A DNA stretch of 64,000 bases from positions 154,376-218,375 of the forward strand of contig JAVLUZ010000742.1 of NCBI GenBank assembly GCA_036768485.1. The letters run 5' to 3'. Under the pieces are notes generated by a model. The model made no database searches. It was not told where the DNA came from and was given only the letters and a program-made list of their open reading frames with translations. Each line of letters opens with the position of its first letter. Positions within the stretch are counted from its first letter, which is position 1. The position numbers were made by a program, and so were the translations under genes. This DNA is from Mermis nigrescens (lineage: Eukaryota; Nematoda; Enoplea; Mermithida; Mermithidae). Below are positions 24,320-34,419 of this stretch, piece by piece.

Positions 24320-24877
24320 TTCATCCCAGTCAAATTCATTGCCTGCAGCGAAAATCTCCCTAGCTTGCCTATTACCCACACTTTCAAGTGGAACATTTGT
24401 GCGATTGAACACTTTCAGCAGTTCCTTTGTGCCAGGATATCTGCTGATTTTTTTGCGCTCGCGTGCCAGATCATTAACTAAATCTATAATATTTGAGTCT
24501 TCAATTTTTTGACCATCTATTACAAGTTCACCACCTGGCTCAATTTCAAGAAATGGATTAGTACGTATATGGTGAAGAAGCAGCTTTGCCTTTGGAATTT
24601 GAGTTTTTGGCATACCAGAGAGTATTTCTTCATCGCTAATTGCATTACTTACATCTTCAACAATGCCAGCTTTATATGGTTGCTGTTTCTGCTCTTGCAA
24701 TCGCTTAAATTTGACAAGTATCTGATTATATTTTATGAGCTTTGCATCAGGTGGTACATTTTTGTTATTCAAGATTTTTTGCATCTCATTATCCAAAGAA
24801 TCGAGTAGAATATCCACTGGCTTATAACGTTCGCTTATTTCAGCGGGTATTAAAATCATTTTTTCAGTGTGTTTCAT
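24311..24877 (-). CDS. Unknown virion-cluster protein, 188 residues (cluster B)
   Basis: Intact frame starting MKHTEKMILIP. It is mostly helical-looking and charged: LLDSLDNEMQKILNN, KYNQILVKFKRLQEQKQQ, an acidic EDVSNAISDEEIL region, then a compact segment LHHIRTNPFLEIEPGGELV and IIDLVNDLARERKK. No catalytic motif is recognised. Copy A keeps its blocks in decayed form, so it is a conserved protein of this family, perhaps a structural or scaffold protein because of its place between ATPase and capsid genes. Its start overlaps the end of the previous gene by 4 bases (24874-24877). Confidence 0.7.
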   Translation of the reverse strand: MKHTEKMILIPAEISERYKPVDILLDSLDNEMQKILNNKNVPPDAKLIKYNQILVKFKRLQEQKQQPYKAGIVEDVSNAISDEEILSGMPKTQIPKAKLLLHHIRTNPFLEIEPGGELVIDGQKIEDSNIIDLVNDLARERKKISRYPGTKELLKVFNRTNVPLESVGNRQAREIFAAGNEFDWDESL

Positions 24878-25224
24878 TTTCTACCTGTAATTGCGTCTGC
24901 TAGTAAACTGCCTGCAATTGTAAGTATAGGAGTAAGTAGAAGTGGAAGAAAACCACCGTCTTGTATTATGATATTTTTTCTTTCTTTCGTACTTGCCTGT
25001 TTATTGTTTGCCAAGTATCTTATTTGATTCTGGTATCTTCGAAGTTTGTTGATATCTTTCTCAGAAAAATGAATATTACTGTTCAGGAAATTGTTTGCAC
25101 AGTCGCAGAGACAAAGGATCTGATCTTTAGTTGCAGTATTTATAATAGCGTCTCTTTGAGGTTTTTTTGTTTTACATAAGAGATGTAGACATACAATATT
25201 GCGTTTTAATCGTTCTTTACCCAT
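24874..25224 (-). CDS. Small protein with hydrophobic C-terminal tail (cluster B)
   Basis: Intact 116-codon frame. The N-terminal half has Cys-containing segments (CLHLLCKTKKP, LCLCDCANNFLNSN) and a basic middle (KLRRYQNQIRYLANN). The C-terminus is GFLPLLLTPILTIAGSLLAD, long enough for a membrane-associated helix. No family name can be given. Conservation with copy A and the position straight after the ATPase suggest a minor virion or membrane-interacting protein. Confidence 0.7.
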   Translation of the reverse strand: MGKERLKRNIVCLHLLCKTKKPQRDAIINTATKDQILCLCDCANNFLNSNIHFSEKDINKLRRYQNQIRYLANNKQASTKERKNIIIQDGGFLPLLLTPILTIAGSLLADAITGRK

Positions 25225-25226
25225 TT

Positions 25227-25874
25227 TTACATTATTTCATTAGTGTTTTTCTTAGTATTTATAGATTTTTGTATATAAACAGTGGGACTATCACTGAAAA
25301 TATTTGTTTTTAGCCTAAGCTCATCTCTAGAATTTTGAGTGAGATCAATCAGAAGATAGTCATGCGGAAGAGAAGTAGCATCGGAATAGGCTTCTAGAAA
25401 ATATTTTGGATTGGTAGGGTAAAGCTGCCTAGACAGCATTTGTGCTTGTAGCTGATCAGCAGGATTTTTAAATAAAACAATATAATCCGAGTTTATACGC
25501 GATGTTCTGAGACCTTCGAAGAAAGCGTTTTGTACAATGTGAATGATGCTAATATTCCAATGATGACAACTCCTTGTGAATAGTTGCACAATTTGAGCAT
25601 TACCTTTACTCTCTTGCATTAAATCATCGAGTATCAAAAGTTGTGGTGTAGGGCTGAACTGCTTAAAGTAACTAAAATCAGGAAGCCCCTCTATAAATGA
25701 CACATGATCGATTTTCTTATAAAGCGGTTGGTTTTCTGCGAAGCACCACCAAATCTTTTTAATTTTAGTATCAATCAAATATTCTCTGTTCTCAATCAGT
25801 CGCCTAACAAACGTTGTTTTGCCCGATTTTGTTGGCCCTGAGACAAGGCAGGTGAAAGGATGTTGAAAAATCAT
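25227..25874 (-). CDS. Genome-packaging ATPase, FtsK/HerA type (cluster B)
   Basis: Intact 215-codon frame. Powers DNA packaging into the capsid. Walker A is CLVSGPTKSGKTTFV at residues 8-22. The hydrophobic strand ending in acidic residues, PQLLILDDLM at about residues 77-86, is Walker B. A conserved HHWNISIIHIVQNAFF block carries the sensor-like Gln-Asn, followed by RINSDYIVLFKNPADQ and SRQLYPTNPKYFLEAY. This is the normal length for Polinton ATPases. No break is visible, in contrast to the capsid and protease genes. The TATA-like motif 25906-25918 lies about 32 nt upstream. Confidence 0.9.
   Translation of the reverse strand: MIFQHPFTCLVSGPTKSGKTTFVRRLIENREYLIDTKIKKIWWCFAENQPLYKKIDHVSFIEGLPDFSYFKQFSPTPQLLILDDLMQESKGNAQIVQLFTRSCHHWNISIIHIVQNAFFEGLRTSRINSDYIVLFKNPADQLQAQMLSRQLYPTNPKYFLEAYSDATSLPHDYLLIDLTQNSRDELRLKTNIFSDSPTVYIQKSINTKKNTNEIM
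25254..25266 (-). promoter_or_regulatory. TATA-like motif upstream of small-protein gene
   Basis: On the minus strand ATCTATAAATACT, inside the ATPase C-terminal codons and 29 nt before the ATG at 25224. Confidence 0.6.
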
Positions 25875-25905
25875 TTTTGTTTATAAATAATGATTTATAT
25901 ATACA

Positions 25906-25918
25906 GGTATTTATAGAA
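25906..25918 (-). promoter_or_regulatory. TATA-like motif upstream of packaging ATPase
   Basis: On the minus strand TTCTATAAATACC, about 32 nt before the ATPase ATG at 25874. It also lies immediately before the divergent ATG at 25920. Confidence 0.6.
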
Positions 25919-25919
25919 A

Positions 25920-26160
25920 ATGGTCACAATACAGAACATTGTGCTAACTACAGCACTGCCGAATACGCTAAATCTAGATGATGTCTATCTGAAATTGCCA
26001 ANNNNNNNNNNNNNNNNNNNNNNNNNNNNNNNNNNNNNNNNNNNNNNNNNNNNNNNNNNNNNNNNNNNNNNNNNNNNNNNNNNNNNNNNNNNNNNNNNNN
26101 NGTGCACGTCTGCGTCCAAAAAACCAGAGCTTCAATATAAACAAAGCCAGTGAAATACTC
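25920..26160 (+). CDS. TBP-like ORF, divergent from ATPase, cut by gap
   Basis: The 27 codons before the gap read MVTIQNIVLTTALPNTLNL then DDVYLKLP. The spacing of QNIV-x-T, the central Leu and the following L-D resembles the start of the first repeat of TATA-binding protein. Directly after the 100-N gap one frame begins CTSASKKPE, which could match the C-T-G-A segment that lies about 50 residues further on in TBP. A shift would then be needed to reach INKASEILF. The gap size is nominal, so the true distance is unknown. Short and interrupted: the family call is tentative. Confidence 0.4.
26002..26101. other. Assembly gap of 100 N
   Basis: Exactly 100 unknown bases, the usual placeholder for a gap of unknown size. 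It interrupts the TBP-like ORF and hides the remainder of cluster B on that side. Confidence 1.
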
Positions 26161-27080
26161 TTCACTCATATGTACGCATAGGCATGGAAGGTTGGGGTGT
26201 TGTACCTCCCAGAATTTGAAGCCCCTCAGACTTCTGTTGTGTAGACCCCCACACAATTCTATTTCTAATAACATTAATGGCAATCTTACCCATCCTGTGA
26301 CCCCTCTCCAGAGTTTTCTTGCTGCACGTACATATGCTCATATGTCTTTCCCTTACTTTTTGTGAGTATTTTATATTTTCATTTAATTTACTGGAAATAA
26401 ATCCAGAGCTTCTGAACTGTTTTTTTTTCGTTGACATTTTTCTTCTTCTGGGCAAAAATTAATATAAGAGTAAGAAACTGCAAAAATATAGATAAAATGT
26501 GGCAAAAATAATTTGCTACAGAGAAAAAAATCACAACTTCAGGCGATAATGGAGAACGGTTAAGGTTTAAGGGAGGGGGCGAATCCCCCCGTTAATGACT
26601 TATTTTTACTTCTTTTGGTAAGCAGATGTGCACGTGGGGGGCTTAGAGGATCCAGACTAGACTCTAAAATAGGAAAATGGGGCATTTGCTTGGGAAAAAG
26701 AATATAAAAAAAGGCAAAAATTGACGAAAATTGATAATTTTCTTCAAAAGTGCTTAAATTTCACAAGAAACATTGATAATGTCGTTTTGGCGCGATGTCA
26801 GCATTTATACCAATTTCTGTGTCATTTTAGGCCTAAAAAAGCACAATTTTGAACCTTTCTAGACTTCCTTTAAAATTTGAAATTTTTGTGATAAAAGAAT
26901 TCAAATCTTTTCATCGAAAGCAGTGAAGGCAAAGATAAGAGGCCAAAAATAAGGCGATATCTCTTTACTATATGTGAAGCTAAAATTTAAGTTTTTTTAT
27001 AAAGAAACTTCCTCTTTATTTATAGTCATGCCTCCATGTATGTTTATCATGCAAAAGTCAAATAACTAAGCAGTTAACAA
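26161..27080. other. No gene recognised
   Basis: Contains G-rich and C-rich short tracts of the type found in the MITEs (for example 26570-26645) but no complete element ends could be paired. The frame at 26162-26455 has no recognisable domain. Confidence 0.4.
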
Positions 27081-27829
27081 AGTGGTTAACTACTTAACTA
27101 ACAATATCATAGGTAGCGCGATAGTGCTACCTATAGTATCCTTGGCCATCCTTTTTTCTTATATGTTTTTCACAGCGAGTGCGAAATTCGTGTCCCCCCC
27201 CCCCACAGCTATAACGGCACACATCTGGGAGGTGCAGTTTTTTTAATCGATGGATAATTAAAAAATTCGTTGCTCGTCTTTTTTTGTTTACGCTCAACAC
27301 CGAGTTAGCAAGGAGTGTGTAGAGCGTAAACCGAAAAATCAAATAATTTGCGGAGGGCCAACTTTTTTCTAAAATGTTGCCCACGAGCTGTAGATTACGA
27401 ATCTGATCATAAAATTTCTTTACACTCAATGGTTGTTGCACAAAAATGTAAAGTATACGGGTTTTTTTACTCTTTGCTTGCTTTCAGCTTATCTAACTCA
27501 ATTTTGGTTTCTGTGCAGTCCAATTGGTTTTATAATGTAGAGCGTTACAAAATCTCGAGGAACCATTTTTTCTTATCTCTTTTAACGCAATATTTCTTGA
27601 TCTGTAATCGTTTTAGTGTAAAGGGTTCGAGACGAAAAACGATATTTCTTCAACTACTCCGCTAAGTAGGCGGAACATGCTAATTATGCTTAAAAGGTGC
27701 CCAGTTTATTTTGTTTCTATATACCCATTATTGCGGTATTAGCATAAGTGTATGTAGAGTTTACACCGAGAAGCATTTTTGCGCCCAGAGCGTCGTGAAT
27801 GATGAATTTTTTTTAAATGTTCTTAGTAC

Positions 27830-29620
27830 GGTCAGAATAACGAATCTGACCTTTAAACTTTTCTACAGCCAGTGTTTGTTGAGGTATAAAGAGGTGAACT
27901 TTGAATTATACCTACATCTATTTTCTAATGCCGATAGATAACTCCGTATTGCATATTTTTGATCAGATTTTTCTTATATCAGAGGTTTTTGACTCGTCTT
28001 TAATAAATAAGTATTTTTATTACCATAAATGCACTATTCTTAAACTTTAGTAGAATGATGAATATTTTTCAATTATTAACTAAGTTTTAAAATCCACCGA
28101 TATGTCGAGTTGGCGCAGTGGCTCACGCATCCGTTCTCGCATGCAGGTTCATAAAAAAGACTAATGGATTCGAATCTTCTGAATGCTGAATTTTTTCATT
28201 TTTTAATTCTTCTAGCAAAACCATGCACTTTATTTGACTTATTCATCTATTTATGTCCTGCAGCTGACACTTTTTGTTTTTTGAATTTCGCCCAAGTTCT
28301 CGAATGGGAGTGTAAAGGGCACGAAAATCTGGGGATGAAAAGACACATTCTAGTTGAGTTTTCGACTTGTTTATGCCTGCCAACAACGCCGGTTATGAGA
28401 TTTTAGAAATTTTTTCTGACAGAAATGTACTACGGATCAAGGGCTATCCTGTGCTTGCCAGCAAACTTTTCTACAATCAATGCACAATTAGTACCAGGGA
28501 TTTAAACTTTACACTCTAGTGGATGAATAAAAAACAGATTTTGTCCGAGATTTCTCTGCCAACATTTTCGGTCATGGGTTTGAATGAATTGAATAAAATA
28601 GAAATAAGGTAACCTCTAAGGGCTACACATCAAAGCGAGCCGCGTTCAAAAAAACCTAATATTGTGTTATTTATGGGGGTGTAAAGTTCGAAATCTGAGA
28701 TGTAAAATGGGCCAAAAAACAGGTTTTTTTCGTATTTTGATTGGTAAATCATATCAAATATTTCGCGGAACATAAGTTTGGCACATACAAACGTACTACA
28801 ATCAAAGGGCTACAAACTGGCCCGAAACGAATTTACTTACACTCAATGGAGCGTTAGGTTCAAATTTTTAAAGTTTACAATGTGGTGGACAATGGAAAAT
28901 ACAGGTTTGTCCATTTTTTGCCACTTTCTCTGTTCAGAAGTCGTGCAAGGTCGAATAGGATAATAATAGAGTACTTTCTATGGGGTACGCGTCACAGCGA
29001 ATTGCGTTTGTTTACATCAATGTTTAGCTTTTTCGGTAAATGTAAAGTCAAAATAATGAGGGAGTTTAACGTGTTTCTGCCTTGTATTTTCTGCCAAGTT
29101 CTGGGTTATGAGTCTGGACATAATCTCAAGTCTAAAAATTAACCAGAAACCAAATGTGATACGCCAGTTTTTTTGCACTCAACGGTGCTGTAAAGTTGTT
29201 TACATCTGATATTTATTTGTCCTCGGTCCATTGTGTTGAATTAATTTTTTCATAAATGTTGATCGTAATATCACAGTAATATCAGAATTACGAATCCGAC
29301 TGAAATTTTCTTTACACTCTGTGGTTGTGTAAAGTTTACACTGCATATTAACTTTAGTTCTAGAGCCTTGCGGAAGTTTAATTTTTTAAATGTTCTACGT
29401 AAAAGCAGAATTGGGAATCTGACTGTTAGTTTCCTCTACACCTAGTAGTTATGTAAAGTTTGCACTATTCTTTTGTTGCTGATATGTAGTTTATACTACA
29501 AATTTATTTTACTTCCAAATCTGAGCGTTAGTGTTCCTTACACTTGATATTTGCGTAAAGTTTATGCTGAAAAACTTTGATCTGTTTAAATAATGTAAGG
29601 TTGTCTTGTTTAAAAAGGAT
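27830..29620. repeat. Degenerate tandem modules with GTGTAAAGTTTACAC palindrome
   Basis: Modules of roughly 110-150 bp repeat the order AGAATTACGAATCTGAC, CTTTACACTC, TGGTTGTGTAAAGTTTACAC. Clear examples are at 29270-29345, 29400-29470 and 29510-29580; the same modules occur inverted at 37940-38520. Confidence 0.7.
28103..28178 (+). repeat. tRNA-like head, probably SINE-derived
   Basis: GTCGAGTTGGCGCAGTGG fits a tRNA 5' end with an A box, and GGATTCGAATC about 50 nt later fits a B box. The acceptor stem does not close and the middle has an A-run, so this is a tRNA-derived pol III relic rather than a working tRNA gene. Confidence 0.45.
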
Positions 29621-29632
29621 AATGCGGATGTT

Positions 29633-29812
29633 CAGGGGCGGATTTAGGGGGGGGCGGTGGGCATCCGCCCCTCCCCTATTTGCCCAAAATATAGCGCAAG
29701 ATTAAGGATTTTTGAGCGATTTTCTGGTTAAAACGGCTAATTTTTTCGCCCAAGTCAGGGTTCCGCCCCCGTTAGTGGTACTGCCCCTAGGAAAATCCTG
29801 GATCCGCCACTG
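29633..29812 (+). mobile_element. hAT-type MITE, family U
   Basis: Ends CAGGGGCGGATTTAGG and CCTGGATCCGCCACTG are inverted, flanked by 8-bp duplications CGGATGTT and CTGATGTT (one mismatch). About 180 bp, no coding capacity. Confidence 0.85.
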
Positions 29813-30339
29813 CTGATGTTAAGCACAATATTGTTTCCGCCTTCTTGGACTGCTGTCATTGTTGTGGTATGCTACTGTATGTGTTTACTGATTGATGTAC
29901 TCAAATCATGCTAATTTAAAGTAGGGTACTAGCAAAGAAAAATGCATCGATGGAACAGAAAAGATGAATAAACTTGGAACGTGGTTTATTAAGGATGTAA
30001 AAGGAGGGGACTAGGAAAAATCTACCTAAAGTCGCAAAATTTGCTGAAAATCATAACATTCTCTAAGCAACAGAAAAAATCGAAGTATATTCTGCGGCCT
30101 CTAAAGTCTTTTCTAAATAATGTTCAAAGCTTCAGATAAGAGTGTATAAACGAAATCTGTAATGATTATTTTTTAAATTGCTGGCAAGTAGCAACGCTTA
30201 CTAGCTTCGTATCCTGATCGATAGAAAACTAAGTGGTGTTGTATTTAAACTTGTTTCATTTTGATTTGAGCTTTAAAACAAGCAAAGCAGGGGCCGATTG
30301 ATTAGTGCAAACAATCCTTAAGGGCATACTAGTGTACCT

Positions 30340-30553
30340 CACACCTGGGCGTGGGGGGTTTGGGTGGGTATACCCCCAGAATTCAATTTTTGAAATTTTT
30401 TTCGTTTTTTCGCAATTTTTTGATGCCAATGGATAGTGCTTGATGAGAAACGTCGAAAAATGGTGTTTTTATCGCCATACCACCATTTTTAAGGCCATTT
30501 TTTGACCTTCAAAAAATTTTGCACCCCCAGAATTTTCTTGCTGCCCACGTATG
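30340..30553 (+). mobile_element. hAT-type MITE, family X
   Basis: Ends CACACCTGGGCG and CTGCCCACGTATG are inverted. Exact 8-bp target duplication GTGTACCT (30332-30339 and 30554-30561). This copy defines the family ends. Inserted in repeat unit R. Confidence 0.9.
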
Positions 30554-31569
30554 GTGTACCTACATTTAGTCTGTTTCAAGTCAACTTGAGTGTTCCCTAC
30601 TGTTTTAAACCATTCATTCAATTGGCTTAAAAAGACTGTTAGCTTACTCAACATCATTCCCCATAGCTACTCCGTAGCTAATGTGCTGCTTCTTCAATCA
30701 TTTTATGGTTAAATATTTATTTTAATCTGTTGGCCGAATAATATACTTCGATTTTTTCTATTGCTTAGAGAAAGTTATGATTTTCAGCAGATTTTGCGAC
30801 TTTAGGTAGATGCTTCCTAGTCCCCTCCTTTTACATCCTTAATAATCCACATTCCAAGTATATTCATCTTTTTTGTTCCATCGGAGCATTTTTCTTTGCT
30901 AGTAGTTAACTACTTAACTATATCTTTTTGACGTAGTTATTTGTTAACTCTAACTTTACTTAATTTACTAACTACAATTAACAAATAACCCTAACTTTAT
31001 TTTATTTATTTACTATGCCAACACTACTTCCAATTTTCATATTTCGCATTTCTATGCTACTGATAATCAACCATGCTTATTTGCCACTATAAATGTGTAA
31101 ATTGAATGTCACAATACAAGCTTATTTAAGACCAAAATGGACGTATAAAATCACATACAAATACCCACGTTTCAGATTTTTTGTATGATAATATGTGAAC
31201 TAATGCAATGCATAGAGCAACCAAAGATAATACTATGTTATAATTGTTTTGGCAATATCAAACAATAAAACATACTCGAATAACGTACAGATGTTATGTG
31301 TATTTTATCAATGCTGTAACAACTAGTAAAACAAGTCTACACATTATCGCGCACAAACATTGACACTACGGATCAACAAACAGCGCAATAAGTAGAAAGA
31401 CCGAATAAAAGTGCAATGCAATCATATATATACAAAAAGCAGAAACCGAATTCTGCGGCTGTAATGGGGTGAAATCAAGAAAAAGATTGAATATTCAATT
31501 CTGAGTGTCGAGTAGATTTGACGAAGGAGGGGGTTGGCTTCCGGAGTCAATGAGTCTAAGCCCCCGTAC

Positions 31570-31825
31570 CACACGTGGACGTGGGGAAGGGGGAGTGGAG
31601 TATGCGCCCTCTGGAAAGCCGCAACCCCCCAGAAACCAAAATAACCCCAGAATTCAATTTTTAAAATTTTTTGTTTTTTTCCGCAATTTTTGATGCCAAT
31701 GGATAGTGCTCGATGAGAAACGTTGAAGAATAGTGTTTTTCGCCATACCACCGTTATTAAGACCATTTTTTGACCTTTGAAAAATCTTGCGAAGCCCCCC
31801 AGTATTTTGGTGCTGTCCATCTATG
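31570..31825 (+). mobile_element. hAT-type MITE, family X
   Basis: Starts CACACGTGGACGTGGGG, ends GCTGTCCATCTATG, with the family core between. Flanks CCCCGTAC and TCCCGAAC could be a decayed 8-bp duplication. Confidence 0.8.
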
Positions 31826-32369
31826 TCCCGAACCCTGCAAGCTTATATGTGAATACAATCACACAAAGGCTTAAAATTTTGAGAGGAACAGTCGGCTATT
31901 GCGAAAATGGCTAAAAAACACCTAAAACTGGTCTACAAACGTAAGTTTTTGTCCAAAATGGGGGATACAAAATTTAAGCCCCAAGGGCAGTCACGTGACG
32001 GCTTTCAACTTTCTAAACTGCGGAAGGGGAGTAGTCGGCACACATGTGCGCTGGGGGGGGGGGCGGGTTCTGGGGTATACAACCACCGCAGAATTAAAAA
32101 AACTCCCGCAGATTACTGTACACACCCAGAGTTCTATTTTTAATAACATTTTTGGCGATTTTGGGCGATTCCCCGCCCCCTCCCCCGAATTTTTTCTTAG
32201 ATGCCCATGTATGGTCATCGGCCATTTTCAATTTCTGACCAAAAATAGCTAAAAACAACTAACATGGACAAAAATCGCGGAAAGGAGGGGGGGGGTAAAA
32301 ATCACTGACTTTAGGGGGTATTCCGATCCCCAATATATGAGTATGAATCGCAACGGTTGTACAATAAAA

Positions 32370-32561
32370 CTAAGACAATTCAAATCCTGAACCGGCTCGA
32401 ATAGCATAGCGTAATTTGTCGCGCAATGTTGACTTTTTCTGATAATTTGGCAATTTTAGTAAATTAAAGCATGTCGACGCAGTGGGCAAGCGGCCGACTG
32501 GATCTTTCTTGCGAATGGCCAGAAAACCTCTTATTACGCTGCCCAAGGTATCACCTTCATC
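32370..32561 (-). CDS. UBE3B: UBE3B last exon: C-lobe with catalytic Cys
   Basis: 64 codons including TAG at 32370-32372, after a TTTTTAAG acceptor. It reads [19 protein letters not shown], then [17 protein letters not shown] and ends AGSGFELS. The [10 protein letters not shown] string is the HECT active-site signature; the thioester Cys codon is 32469-32471. The upstream 150 bases form an unusually long pyrimidine-rich tract. Confidence 0.95.
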   Translation of the reverse strand, partial: DEGDTLGSVIRGFLAIRKKDPVGRLPTASTCFNLLKLPNYQKKSTLRDKLRYAIRAGSGFELS

Positions 32562-32720
32562 CTTAAAAAAGAAAAATAAAAAGAGAAGATACTAAAAAAG
32601 AAAAGAGAAGAAAAATAGAGAATATTCAGTAAAAAGAAATAAAAGGAAATAAATAAACATAAAAGAAAAATTGAGCAAAATAAAAAAACATAAAAGAAAA
32701 AATTGAGCAAAATAAAACAC
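32562..32720 (-). promoter_or_regulatory. Long pyrimidine-rich tract before last-exon acceptor
   Basis: The minus strand is almost entirely T and C with scattered A over about 150 nt. It includes a duplicated unit (CATAAAAGAAAAATTGAGCA on the plus strand, at about 32658 and 32689). Presumed 3' splice-site region of the last ligase intron. Confidence 0.5.
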
Positions 32721-32769
32721 TTGTTTGCAATCAAAGATGCACAGCATGGCCGATCTGGGTGGTGGCCAG

Positions 32770-32975
32770 CATAGGTGGGCGCCATCAAAGCTCTGGGGTG
32801 GAGGTGCGAGATTTTTTCAAAATTTGAAAAATGGCCATAAAAATGGTGGTATGACGAAAAAAGCCAATTGTTTAACGTTTCTCATCGAGCACTATCCATT
32901 GGCATCAAAAAATTGCGAACAAAAACAAACGAAATTCAAAAATTGAATTCTGGGAATGCATATCCTCTCAAGCCC
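32770..32975 (-). mobile_element. hAT-type MITE, family X, truncated
   Basis: Starts CATAGGTGGGCGCCATCAAAGC and carries the reverse-oriented core (GTTTCTCATCGAGCACTATCC). The far end is lost near 32975, where a GCGGCGGAGGGTCTAAA fragment of family U type begins. Confidence 0.75.
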
Positions 32976-33206
32976 CATCAGCGGCGGAGGGTCTAAAATT
33001 GCGCCTTTTAAGGTCAGAGTGAACACAAGAACTTATAAATATTAAAACAGCGTTAAAACTACATATTACCGCACTTTATGGTCGATTTTAAGCACTTTTG
33101 AAGCACATTTCCGATTTTCCTACATTTTTGTCCTTCATTTTGCCAAATTTCCCCCAGAAACCTTCTCATTCTCTATTGTAAGGATATAGAACCCCCGAGC
33201 GCATTT

Positions 33207-33326
<120 letters not shown>

Positions 33327-33329
33327 TCG

Positions 33330-33671
33330 ATGTTTCGCATCAAATGCCTATAAAAACAGGAAATCAAACAGTAAATCGTGCTTCTAGACGTCTAGCCGCA
33401 TTAATTTCACAGATTTTCCGGCGCTACGCGAAGGATTTTTGTAAAAGTCAAAGAAATATAATGATTTTTTCGAACAAAATTCTCGAAAATTTCAAAATTT
33501 TCTGAACAAATATTGCGTCAAAAGTGAATTTATGTAAAAGTATACAATGTAAAACACCGAAAAAACGCTATTTCGCGCGTTAAGGGCAAATTTTCGGACC
33601 TATTTTTGACTGTTTTTGAAAAAGTCGGGATACCGCCCCCTTATGAAAATCCTACATAGATCCGCCATTGC
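33330..33671 (-). mobile_element. hAT-type MITE, family U (long form), partial
   Basis: Reverse-complement partner of 58289-58640: shared TTCTAGACGTCTAG, AAAACGCTATTTCGCGCGTTAAGG (here with small changes) and end ATAGATCCGCCATTG. The other end is obscured by the adjacent (AT)n tract. Confidence 0.75.
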
Positions 33672-33687
33672 GTTCAAAGGATGGATC

Positions 33688-33873
33688 CATAGGTGAGCGG
33701 CACCAAAGCTCTGAGGAAGGGGTGCAATTTTAACGTTTCTCATCGATCACTATCCATTGGCATCAAAAGGTTGTGAAAAAAAAATCAAAAAAATTTCGAA
33801 AATTGAATTCTGGGGGGAGTATTTTTGGTTTTCTGGGGCGAGTGCATTCCCCAACCCCCCACGCCCAGGTTTG
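33688..33873 (-). mobile_element. hAT-type MITE, family X
   Basis: Starts CATAGGTGAGCGGCACC, ends ACGCCCAGGTTTG. Exact 8-bp duplication GATGGATC on both sides (33680-33687 and 33874-33881). A stretch of the core is deleted. Confidence 0.88.
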
Positions 33874-34009
33874 GATGGATCCTTCTATCTTGGCCAATAC
33901 AAAAGCAAGTGTTAAGATGATACTTATTCGAGCAAACCCTCAATGTCATGATCGGGAAACTAAATTTCTTCTCTAGTACATACTTCAGAGACATGCACCG
34001 CATAGTAAG

Positions 34010-34244
34010 CACACGTGGGCGCGGGCGGTGTGGGGTATGCAACCCCGGAAGGCCAAACAATCCCCAGAATTCAATTTTTGAATGTTTTTTTGTATTTTTT
34101 TGCAATTTTTTAATGTCACTGGATAGTTCTACATGAGAAAGGTTGCAAAATGGTGTTTTTTCGCCATACCACTATTTCTATGTCATTTTTTGACCTTTGA
34201 AAAGTCTTGCACCTCCCCCAGAAAATAGGTGCAGCTCACCTATG
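34010..34244 (+). mobile_element. hAT-type MITE, family X
   Basis: Starts CACACGTGGGCGCGGGCGG, ends GCAGCTCACCTATG, with the family core. No clear target duplication. Confidence 0.8.
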
Positions 34245-34419
34245 ATGTTGACTGGCGGGGGTAGGTGAACCCAAATATGTTTTCAAATGGGCTTTTTGGA
34301 ACATAAAAATATAAATATTTCAAAAAATATCAAAAAAACTTCGAGCAAATTGAACCAAATATAGTCCAAAAGAGGGCGCCGAAAATTTGACATTTTCAAA
34401 TCAAAAGATCAAACGTTTA

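Larger units (their letters stand above)
21019..26160 (-). mobile_element. Polinton/Maverick-like cluster B, partial
   Basis: Minus-strand block: packaging ATPase, small hydrophobic-tail protein, unknown 188-residue protein, pVI/pX-like protein, major capsid protein, protease, penton. Genes are packed with overlaps of a few to about 56 bases, unlike host DNA here. No terminal inverted repeat, integrase or DNA polymerase is seen on either side. The right side is lost in the 100-N gap at 26002-26101, and the left side passes into unrelated repeats. The outer boundaries given are therefore only those of recognised sequence. Confidence 0.85.
27101..30905 (+). repeat. Long dispersed repeat unit R, copy 1
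   Basis: Starts TAGGTAGCGCGATAGTGCTACC and ends TTCTTTGCTAGT. Its reverse complement recurs at 36948-39562: the CCTCCCAGATGTG and CGTTATAGCTATA segments, the degenerate GTGTAAAGTTTACAC-type modules, and the last kilobase containing an internal inverted repeat (29940-30125 against 30735-30905, beginning ACTAGCAAAGAAAAATGC). The unit is flanked by GTTAACTACTTAACTA on both sides (about 27083-27100 and 30904-30920), which may be a target duplication. Two younger MITEs are inserted in it. Confidence 0.75.

Noticed and set aside
28103..28178. Functional tRNA gene
   Set aside because: A- and B-box-like strings are present but the acceptor and anticodon stems do not form; listed as a tRNA-derived relic.
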